From Akkermansiaceae bacterium (GTDB taxonomy: Bacteria; Verrucomicrobiota; Verrucomicrobiia; Verrucomicrobiales; Akkermansiaceae): a stretch of 13,304 bases of DNA. Positions within the stretch are counted from its first letter, which is position 1. Every line of letters begins with the position of its first letter. The position numbers and the translations under genes are program-made. The notes under the pieces are model-generated. The model was not told the DNA's origin. It worked only from the letters and a program-made list of their open reading frames with translations, and did no database searches. Positions 7,230 through 13,304 of the stretch are shown here, in pieces. The stretch lies in the NCBI GenBank assembly GCA_023300205.1, contig JALZVD010000239.1:1-13304 (forward strand), written 5' to 3'.

Positions 7230-7313
7230 CCAAACCATAGTTAATCGCTAGTTGTGACAATTTACGAAATTTGATCATCTAATAATTTACAAAATAACTA
7301 CCCTAATAAGAAT

Positions 7314-8525
7314 ATGACTAAAACATACATCGCAGCAGGATCCATTGCACTTGCATCTATTGCTACTGCACAAAGCCTTTTTGTGGAGGACCCTAATGAG
7401 GGCCAAAGCGAATCACTCCCTATCCAATACACAGTTACTGCTGGAATTGGATACGATGACTACTTCACATCTACACAAGATGAAGACGCATCTAGCTCTG
7501 CATACGCTAACGCAGCACTCGGAGCTAACTATGTAAACGCATCGCCTCAAACAACGTGGAAAATTGGAGCTTATCTATCAGCTAATAAATATTTCGATGA
7601 TGATTCAAGTGGCTCAGGAGTTTACTACAACGCCAGACTTAACCTAGATGTAAATCATCGCATCAACGAAAGAACTAGATACGTTAGCACCAACAATCTT
7701 AACTACGGTGTTGAGCCAGAATACACATTCTCATTCACCACAGCCAATCAATCTAGTGAGCAGCTATACTACTCCTCAGACCACGCTATTGGACACAGAT
7801 GGACATCTCGTCTTGCTACATACACTGGAGTTCGCCTCAACGGCGTAAGCTACCACGGTGGTAACGGTGACGAAAATGACCGCACAACTTACGGCTTCTA
7901 TAACAACTTCCGTTATTCTTTGAGCCCAGTTTCAACTGTTACTGCTAATTTTTCATACAACGAAACTGACGCTTCAGGTTCAGCTGGTGACGCAACAGAC
8001 ATCACAGGATCTATTGGAATAGAACGTCAACTATCAGACCGCAGCTACTTCACAGCACAAGTAGGAGCTACACGCCGCGACGTAGATGGTGGCCGTGACT
8101 CATACTACACTCCATATGTTAATGCTGCTCTTAACACCAGAGTTAATAGCCAGCTTAACCTCAGAACATTCGTCAGATACGGTGTTGAAAACTACGGCAC
8201 AAGCCAAGGTTCCAATACTTTCGATACCAACGAATCAATCAGAGTTGGCCTCAGTGCTGATTATGCTGTTTCATCTAAGCTCAGTCTCAACGCAGGTATT
8301 AACTATATCAAACAAGACTACTCAGACGGAAGAGATACAATAACTAACAGATCTATCGGAGATACAGACCGTGAACTAATCAATCCATATGTTGGATTCA
8401 CATACAGAATCGGCCATAATACATCAATCAATGGTTCATACAACTACTCTGATAGTTCATCATCAGATGGAGTAAATGAATTCGATAGAAACAGAGTCCA
8501 AATCGGAGTTTCAAGAGTATTTTAA
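7314..8525 (+). CDS. Outer-membrane beta-barrel protein
   Basis: A 403-residue secreted protein predicted to sit in the outer membrane. Residues 1-19 are a signal peptide with cleavage likely after ATA (IATA|QS). The rest alternates short amphipathic beta-strands, rich in Y, F, N, T and S (for example TVTAGIGYDDYF, TVTANFSYNE, INGSYNYSD), with acidic or Gly/Ser turns. The chain ends in R-V-F, the C-terminal aromatic signal recognised by the BAM machinery. It resembles the putative beta-barrel porin 2 type proteins, but no substrate can be deduced. Mature length suggests roughly 16 strands, by eye only. Its G/C strand bias is milder than in hrpA, consistent with a highly expressed gene. It is a single-gene unit between a promoter near 7202 and a strong terminator at 8594. 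The start has no Shine-Dalgarno. Confidence 0.85.
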   Translation: MTKTYIAAGSIALASIATAQSLFVEDPNEGQSESLPIQYTVTAGIGYDDYFTSTQDEDASSSAYANAALGANYVNASPQTTWKIGAYLSANKYFDDDSSGSGVYYNARLNLDVNHRINERTRYVSTNNLNYGVEPEYTFSFTTANQSSEQLYYSSDHAIGHRWTSRLATYTGVRLNGVSYHGGNGDENDRTTYGFYNNFRYSLSPVSTVTANFSYNETDASGSAGDATDITGSIGIERQLSDRSYFTAQVGATRRDVDGGRDSYYTPYVNAALNTRVNSQLNLRTFVRYGVENYGTSQGSNTFDTNESIRVGLSADYAVSSKLSLNAGINYIKQDYSDGRDTITNRSIGDTDRELINPYVGFTYRIGHNTSINGSYNYSDSSSSDGVNEFDRNRVQIGVSRVF

Positions 8526-8593
8526 TAACTTAAATAGAATAACTCGCAATAGCTAGTTATCGCCCCGCATCCCCGCGTCCCTTTTGAACTAAT

Positions 8594-8629
8594 AAGAAGG
8601 CAACCTGAATAAGGTTGCCTTCTTTTTTT
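8594..8629 (+). terminator. Strong Rho-independent terminator
   Basis: A perfect 13-bp stem (arms 8594-8606 and 8612-8624, sequence AAGAAGGCAACCT and its complement) with a 5-nt loop GAATA, running into seven T residues at 8623-8629. It lies 68 nt after the beta-barrel stop codon and should end that transcript. On the minus strand the stem is followed by a poorer TTATTAG tract, so termination of hrpA read-through is possible but weaker. Confidence 0.95.
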
Positions 8630-8644
8630 ATTCCACGCTATCCT
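8615..8644 (+). promoter_or_regulatory. Possible acylphosphatase promoter embedded in the terminator
   Basis: TTGCCT at 8615-8620, within the 3' arm of the terminator stem, matches the -35 in 4 of 6 bases. TATCCT at 8639-8644, 18 nt later, matches the -10 in 4 of 6. Transcription would start about 7 nt on, at or next to the ATG at 8651, giving a leaderless or nearly leaderless mRNA. The matches are modest; the argument rests mainly on there being only 21 nt between T-run and start codon. Confidence 0.28.
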
Positions 8645-8650
8645 CATCTC

Positions 8651-8932
8651 ATGATTACCAAACGTATTATATTTGAAGGTCGCATCCAAAAAATAGGCTT
8701 TCGCTACACCACTCGCCAAATCGCACTAGGGTTCGATGTCATCGGCTGGGTCAAAAATCTACCTGACAACACAGTAGAACTCGTCATAGAAGGCGAAACT
8801 CTTGAACTAGAAGAATTCATTGATGAATTAACAAAAGAATCCACACTCTCTCATCATATCAAACAATTCACTACTGAAGACATCCCCAAATTAGAAAACA
8901 CAGCAGGATTCATCATCACAAAGAATTCTTAA
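8651..8932 (+). CDS. Acylphosphatase
   Basis: A 93-residue cytoplasmic enzyme that hydrolyses carboxyl-phosphate bonds such as acetyl- or 1,3-bisphosphoglycerate-type acyl phosphates. The signature is EGRIQKIGFR at 9-18, with Arg18 as the phosphate-binding residue, followed by GWVKNLPDNTVELVIEG at 32-48, with Asn36 as the catalytic asparagine that orients water. Length matches the family (about 90). The usual signature is G-x-V-Q-G-V-G-F-R; here a Lys replaces the second Gly and Ile replaces both Val. The start is ATG 8651; an in-frame TTG at 8615 is rejected because it lies in the terminator stem. There is no Shine-Dalgarno. Its last 17 bp overlap the 3' end of hrpA on the other strand. Confidence 0.88.
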   Translation: MITKRIIFEGRIQKIGFRYTTRQIALGFDVIGWVKNLPDNTVELVIEGETLELEEFIDELTKESTLSHHIKQFTTEDIPKLENTAGFIITKNS

Positions 8933-11900
8933 CAAGCCCTAAAGCCTCCAGCGCAACCGCTAACCTCTTCTCACTTACTACATCTACATTAGGTAAGTTT
9001 GGAGCTAAGCAACCAAGCCGGAAACCTTCTAATAAATAACCAACCTCCACAAGAGCCCCATCATCACAATGACTCTTCCATTTCTTCTCCCAAGGGATCA
9101 AATAATCATGCACCAAATCCATCTTCTCTAAATCTTTAATCAGCGGTAATGAAGAAAGCCTCTTAACACGCTCAAGCATCCCACGAAAATACAACGGATA
9201 TCGACTAAAACCCTTCCACCCTATTTGCCCAAGAAACCCCTTCCTTAACAACCAATCCAACTGACCGCGTAAATCAAAAATAATCTCCTCCAAATGCCTA
9301 TCTGCCTTATTTTTCTCTAAATACAACTCCACCTCACGTGAAAGCTCAATCACCTCAGATAATATCCCTCCAATAACCTTCAAGCGCTCATACAGCTCAC
9401 CTCTCCCTTCTGAAGACCGCCTTTGATACTCACACTCTGTCCTCGGAAAGCCATTTTCAAATAATCCCTCCACAGCACAGCGCAATAACTCAGCCTCACT
9501 CATCCCATCCCCAAGATGAGGCATATAAAGCCTCACCTCTGTCGAAACTGGGACATTCTTCAGCACATACTTTGCATGATCTCCATGCCCTAATAAAAAC
9601 AACCTCACACAGCCCGCTCTGTGACTCCGTTCAGCCTCCCACTCGGCTAAATAAACCTTCACCCCTACTTTACTACCCTCATCCACTAAAGCTGGATAAG
9701 CATACTTGCCCCTTATCTCTATACGCTCAGGCAAATCACCACAATCCCAGCTATCCATCCCACTTACTTCCCATTCCGCTCCACTCTCCCTCTCAAACCT
9801 CTCGTCAAGCAAGCTAGATAACTTACCTCGTATCTCAGACAACACTCTCCCCATAGCCAGTTCATTCCCCTCATCATCACACACCCATATCTTCGTGCGC
9901 AACTCTTCAGGTAACTTCTCCACATCAAACATCCCTCCCTCAATACTCAGTCCTGTAACTCGTGATAGAAACCCTGCAAGCACCTCAAATAAATCACCAT
10001 CACCAAACATCACACCATCCCTCACATAACTCACAAATTCCTTCGCAGTTGCGCCAGCAGGATTACAAGCCACCCTCTGACCCTTTGGCAAACTCCTAAT
10101 CAGCAAAAACACCCTCTCTTCTAACATCCCATCTACTCCCCAGCTAGAAAGCCCTTCGCTCATCTCTAATAACTGATCCACATGCACCCCCAAGGTCACC
10201 CCATCATCCACTTCACCATGAGCCACTCGGTAATATACCGAATACTCCTGCTCTCCGTCCCGCAGCACACTCGGATACCCCTCTAACTCCCACTCCAAGT
10301 CAGAAACATCATCATACATCACATCCTGCATTTCTAAAACAATACCAGATTCATTCTCGCTCTCCCACTGATGAAAAGCCTTCGCCGTGTAGACCTCCTT
10401 AGGCAAACAAGCCTCAAAAAACTCAACCACCTTCTCCTCGCTCCATATCCCTCCCACACGCCTAAGCCTCTGCTCCATATCAGCAACCCTATCACGCAGC
10501 GAATCCAATCTCCTCAAACACTTCGGCTTCCCATGTAAGCCATTACCCAAAAGCCCCTCTCTAATAAAAATTAACCAAGACGCATGAGCATCAATCCTTC
10601 CGTAATGTACACTCCGGTCCTCCACAATCGCTAGTGGACCAAACATTACAATCTCCTTCGCATACACAGCCCCCTGTTTCCTATCCCATTTCGCACTATG
10701 ATACCTATACCTACACAAATGAGGAACAACCTCCTCCAACCACATTGGATCAATCTGCGCCACCCTCCGCGCCCATAATCGAGACGTATCCACCATATCA
10801 TAAGCCAACAACCACTCAGGCTTCTTCTGGCCAAACATCCCACTCCCTGGAAAAATAGCAAACTCCCGAGCACTCACCCCCTTATAAGCTCGCGCCTCCT
10901 TATCATGCTTACCCACCTGTCTAGGCATTCCCACCAACAGCGCCTTATGCAGCACCTCATGACTCACCCAGCTCTTCATCTCACCAAGATCCCCTTTGAT
11001 TACCTGACGTGAAATTTTCACCTGCCTCAACTCCTGATGCAGATTCCCCCACTCCATCACTCTTCGGAAATTTAAATAATTCTGCTTACAAAATTTCCTC
11101 AACTGATTGCTCTGCCATCCTCGCCCCTGCTTTCCTCTAAATTGACTCAAATCACTCCACAAATGTAACAAAGACGTAAAATCAGACTCCTCATCATCCC
11201 ACCTCTTATGCGCCTCATCCGCCTCCCTCTGTCTATCCGCGGGCCTCTCCTTCGGATCCATCACACTCAGCCCACTCACGATCACCAACATCTCCTCATA
11301 GCAACCCACCCTAACAGACTCTAACAACATCCTAGCCAACCTAGGCTCCACAGGCACCCTCGCAAGCTGCTTACCTACCCCCGTTAGATCATTCTCATCA
11401 TCCAGAGCATCGATCTCCCTTAGCGTCCGGTACCCCTCCGCCACATGCTTAGAAGACGGTGGATCCAGAAATGGAAACTCCTCTATCTCCGGCAACAACA
11501 AAGACTTCATCCGCAAAATCACCCCTGCCAGCGAACTCCGCTTAATCTCAGGATCAGTAAACTCATCACGCTCATCAAAATCATCTTCCTCATAAAGCCT
11601 ATAACACACACCCTCAGAGATTCGCCCACACCGTCCCTTTCTCTGCCTAGCACTCGCCTTACTAATCTTCTCCACCTGCAACCTCTGCACCTGCCTACTC
11701 GGATTCCACCTACTCACTCTAGCCACCCCAGTATCGATTACATACACGATCCCCGGTATAGTCAGAGAAGTCTCCGCCACATTAGTAGCCATCACCACAC
11801 GCCTAACACCAGGTATCGTATTAAATACCCTCTGTTGCTCAGCCATCCCCATCCGCGCATACAACGGCAACACCTCAGTCCTAGCCAAGTTCCTACCCTC

Positions 11901-12647
11901 AAGCACATCAGCACACTCCCGGATCTCACGCTCACCGGGAAGAAACACCAACACATCCCCCAAACCTACACCATCTTCTTTAGATATCTCACCCACACAC
12001 CGAGCCACACACCGAGCCATCCCCTCATCCTCACGCTGACTCAAATACCGCGTCTCCACCGGAAACGTCCGCCCCTCCACATCAATCACAGGAGTCTCCT
12101 TACCAAAAAAATCAGAAAATCCACCAGCATCCATCGTAGCAGAAGAAATAATAACCCGTAAATCATCTCGCTTATCTAACAACCGCTTCAAATAACCTAA
12201 CAGAAAATCAATATTCAAACTCCGCTCATGAGCCTCATCAATAATAATAACCCCATATTCACCCAGCTTCACATCCCCCTGCGTCTCCGCCAGTAGGATC
12301 CCATCCGTCATAAATTTCAGAACCGTATTCTTACCACAAGAATCATCAAACCTCACCTGATACCCCACCTCATCACCCAGTTTAACCTCCATCTCCTCAG
12401 CCACCCGCTTCGCCACACTAGCAGCCGCTATTCTCCTAGGCTGCGTACACCCCACAAGCCTCCCTTTGGAAGATGAATTACCCGCCAGATACTCCAATGC
12501 CATCTTAGGTAACTGAGTCGTCTTTCCACTCCCCGTAGCACCCACCACCACAACCACCTGATGACCCTTCAGTGCAGACATCACCTCATCCCTCGCCCCA
12601 CTCACAGGCAAATCCGGATACTCAAAACCCCAAACTCTCTCTTCCAT
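8916..12647 (-). CDS. hrpA: ATP-dependent RNA helicase HrpA (DEAH box)
   Basis: A 1243-residue DEAH/RHA helicase (E. coli HrpA is about 1300) that moves along RNA with ATP hydrolysis; the E. coli protein has been tied to mRNA processing and to rescue of stalled ribosomes. Motifs in order: I GATGSGKTTQ at 36-45, Ia TQPRR at 68-72, II DEAH at 137-140, III SAT at 169-171, V ATNVAETSLT at 287-296, VI QRKGRCGR at 335-342. HA2/winged-helix follows to about 490, then an OB-fold region (about 597-690), including the HrpA-typical ETSRLWAR-like stretch (here DTSRLWARR), and a long C-terminal DUF3418-type region. I chose ATG 12647 (AGAG 10 nt upstream) over an in-frame TTG at 12698, since the extra 17 residues look unlike family N-termini. 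The coding strand is unusually G-rich against C. Confidence 0.95.
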   Translation of the reverse strand: MEERVWGFEYPDLPVSGARDEVMSALKGHQVVVVVGATGSGKTTQLPKMALEYLAGNSSSKGRLVGCTQPRRIAAASVAKRVAEEMEVKLGDEVGYQVRFDDSCGKNTVLKFMTDGILLAETQGDVKLGEYGVIIIDEAHERSLNIDFLLGYLKRLLDKRDDLRVIISSATMDAGGFSDFFGKETPVIDVEGRTFPVETRYLSQREDEGMARCVARCVGEISKEDGVGLGDVLVFLPGEREIRECADVLEGRNLARTEVLPLYARMGMAEQQRVFNTIPGVRRVVMATNVAETSLTIPGIVYVIDTGVARVSRWNPSRQVQRLQVEKISKASARQRKGRCGRISEGVCYRLYEEDDFDERDEFTDPEIKRSSLAGVILRMKSLLLPEIEEFPFLDPPSSKHVAEGYRTLREIDALDDENDLTGVGKQLARVPVEPRLARMLLESVRVGCYEEMLVIVSGLSVMDPKERPADRQREADEAHKRWDDEESDFTSLLHLWSDLSQFRGKQGRGWQSNQLRKFCKQNYLNFRRVMEWGNLHQELRQVKISRQVIKGDLGEMKSWVSHEVLHKALLVGMPRQVGKHDKEARAYKGVSAREFAIFPGSGMFGQKKPEWLLAYDMVDTSRLWARRVAQIDPMWLEEVVPHLCRYRYHSAKWDRKQGAVYAKEIVMFGPLAIVEDRSVHYGRIDAHASWLIFIREGLLGNGLHGKPKCLRRLDSLRDRVADMEQRLRRVGGIWSEEKVVEFFEACLPKEVYTAKAFHQWESENESGIVLEMQDVMYDDVSDLEWELEGYPSVLRDGEQEYSVYYRVAHGEVDDGVTLGVHVDQLLEMSEGLSSWGVDGMLEERVFLLIRSLPKGQRVACNPAGATAKEFVSYVRDGVMFGDGDLFEVLAGFLSRVTGLSIEGGMFDVEKLPEELRTKIWVCDDEGNELAMGRVLSEIRGKLSSLLDERFERESGAEWEVSGMDSWDCGDLPERIEIRGKYAYPALVDEGSKVGVKVYLAEWEAERSHRAGCVRLFLLGHGDHAKYVLKNVPVSTEVRLYMPHLGDGMSEAELLRCAVEGLFENGFPRTECEYQRRSSEGRGELYERLKVIGGILSEVIELSREVELYLEKNKADRHLEEIIFDLRGQLDWLLRKGFLGQIGWKGFSRYPLYFRGMLERVKRLSSLPLIKDLEKMDLVHDYLIPWEKKWKSHCDDGALVEVGYLLEGFRLGCLAPNLPNVDVVSEKRLAVALEALGLVKNSL

Positions 12648-12798
12648 CTTATAATTCTCTATCACTAACCTACAAAAATAAAATCCTTCCACAAACAACT
12701 AAACTTAAACTAAAGTATGTAAAGACCAACCATCCATAAAATTTAAAAACACCTCTGGCTCCAAACACCTAAAATACTCACCTCTCAAATAAATAAAA
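12648..12798. promoter_or_regulatory. Divergent intergenic region between hrpA and the sulfatase gene
   Basis: 151 nt between two genes that point away from each other, so promoters for both should lie here. I see no convincing -35/-10 pair; the sequence is AT-rich and the plus-strand end, just before the sulfatase ATG, is A-rich (AAATAAATAAAA). No clear dyad. Confidence 0.35.
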
Positions 12799-13304
12799 AT
12801 GCGCCCACCATCTTCAATAAAAAGAAACCTCAGTAGACTCCTACTGCTATTCACCATCATCACCTCCTACGCAGCGGACAGACCTAACATCATATTCATC
12901 TTCGCAGATGACTGGGGATATGCCGACATGAGCAAGCACGGCAGCACCTTCTGCCAGACACCTCACTTGGACAAGATGGCAGAAGAAGGAATTGATTTTA
13001 GCAACTTCACCGTAAACAGCCCTGTCTGCACCCCAAGCCGCGTCGCCGTCATGACCGGTCAGTTTCCAGCCAGGCACTCCATCCATCAGCACTTCCAAGG
13101 AATCAAAGCACACATCAAACGCGGCATGCCAGACTGGCTAGACCCTCAAGCCACCATGCTCCCCCGCCTCCTCCAACAAGCAGGCTATAAGACCGGACAC
13201 TTCGGAAAATGGCACCTCGGTAGCGTCAATGACTCACCCTCAGAAGACCTCTACGGATACAACTCATTCGCCACATTTAACGGCTCAGGTAAAAACGAAA
13301 TCTC
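12799..13304 (+). CDS. Secreted type I sulfatase (formylglycine type), 5' part only
   Basis: The first 168 codons of a sulfatase of the arylsulfatase family, cut by the window end. Residues 1-26 are a signal peptide (basic start KRNLSR, leucine-rich core, cleavage near YAA|DRPN), so the enzyme is exported. The mature N-terminus is typical: RPNIIFIFADDWGYAD with metal-binding Asp37 and Asp38, then SPVCTPSR at 74-81. Cys77 in the CxPSR motif is the residue converted to formylglycine, so an FGE or anSME maturase must exist elsewhere. GHFGKWHLG at 133-141 supplies the conserved Lys and His of the sulfate-binding site. It removes sulfate esters, probably from a glycan; which one cannot be read from this fragment. 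There is no Shine-Dalgarno before ATG 12799. It is divergent from hrpA. Confidence 0.95.
   Translation, partial: MRPPSSIKRNLSRLLLLFTIITSYAADRPNIIFIFADDWGYADMSKHGSTFCQTPHLDKMAEEGIDFSNFTVNSPVCTPSRVAVMTGQFPARHSIHQHFQGIKAHIKRGMPDWLDPQATMLPRLLQQAGYKTGHFGKWHLGSVNDSPSEDLYGYNSFATFNGSGKNEI

Larger units (their letters stand above)
6864..7313. other. 450-nt AT-rich non-coding region upstream of the beta-barrel gene
   Basis: No believable gene on either strand. It holds an inverted repeat GTTATC/GATAAC (6935-6940 and 6956-6961) around an AT spacer, the dyad AATAAT-ATC-ATTATT (6962-6976), a long A/T palindrome at 6999-7021 (A7-TA-T6 core), a perfect 7-bp hairpin at 7087-7108, and a promoter near 7202-7229. 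Below the promoter, TAGTT occurs twice 11 bp apart (7238-7242, 7249-7253) and AATTTAC twice (7259-7265, 7284-7290). The base composition is markedly more AT-rich than the genes on each side. It probably combines the 3' end of the dus transcript with a long regulatory region for the outer-membrane gene. Confidence 0.6.

Noticed and set aside
6864..7313. tRNA, rRNA, known riboswitch or CRISPR array in the long AT-rich gap
   Set aside because: No cloverleaf, no repeated spacer-repeat pattern, and no riboswitch core that I could recognise; only the dyads reported above.
8615..8650. TTG-initiated 12-residue extension of the acylphosphatase
   Set aside because: It begins inside the terminator stem and adds residues absent from the family; ATG 8651 gives the standard length.
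11445..12161. 238-codon plus-strand open frame opposite hrpA
   Set aside because: Shadow of the helicase gene; the peptide is a low-complexity mix of H, P, T, S, L and R caused by the C-rich strand.
12648..12698. TTG-initiated 17-residue extension of HrpA
   Set aside because: TTG start without ribosome-binding site, composition unlike HrpA N-termini, and a good ATG with AGAG upstream lies at 12647.

Overview
The window reads as chromosomal DNA from a Gram-negative bacterium of the Planctomycetes-Verrucomicrobia-Chlamydiae group, most likely a marine or environmental member of Verrucomicrobiota. This is inferred from the gene set, not from a marker gene: a secreted esterase with EF-hands, a secreted formylglycine-type sulfatase, an outer-membrane beta-barrel protein ending in Phe, a meso-DAP murein recycling ligase (Mpl), a zinc-ribbon protein of the CdsZ/COG1579 family, and a full-length HrpA helicase. 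There is no rRNA, tRNA, CRISPR array, insertion sequence or phage gene. Almost every start codon lacks a Shine-Dalgarno sequence and follows an A-rich or AT-rich leader instead.

Layout. (1) Positions 11-4965, minus strand: a HAD-superfamily phosphatase, mpl and a class III aminotransferase are packed with gaps of 12 and 7 nt and look like one operon read right to left. A secreted EF-hand alpha/beta-hydrolase follows about 230 nt downstream. (2) Positions 4966-5132: a short divergent intergenic region. (3) Positions 5133-6863, plus strand: a coiled-coil/zinc-ribbon protein and a tRNA-dihydrouridine synthase, 18 nt apart. (4) Positions 6864-7313: a 450-nt, very AT-rich non-coding stretch with dyads, a hairpin and a good promoter with an A-rich UP-like element. 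(5) Positions 7314-8525: an outer-membrane beta-barrel protein, followed by a textbook intrinsic terminator (8594-8629). (6) Positions 8651-8932: an acylphosphatase whose start lies 21 nt after the terminator T-run. It ends in a 17-bp tail-to-tail overlap with (7) hrpA at 8916-12647 on the minus strand. (8) Positions 12799-13304: the 5' part of a secreted sulfatase, cut by the window edge.

How the genes may work together. Mpl re-attaches murein tripeptide to UDP-MurNAc, so the HAD phosphatase and aminotransferase in its transcription unit are candidates for steps of cell-wall recycling, though this is only guilt by association. The zinc-ribbon, Dus and HrpA genes are information-processing functions (tRNA modification, RNA/ribosome handling). 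The EF-hand esterase and the sulfatase are exported enzymes of the kind used to strip acyl and sulfate groups from glycans or other organic esters. The window is mostly ordinary chromosomal backbone. The points most worth a second look are the HAD-mpl-aminotransferase unit, the regulatory region before the beta-barrel gene, the terminator/promoter overlap before the acylphosphatase, and a sequence motif repeated at the gene junctions of the first operon.
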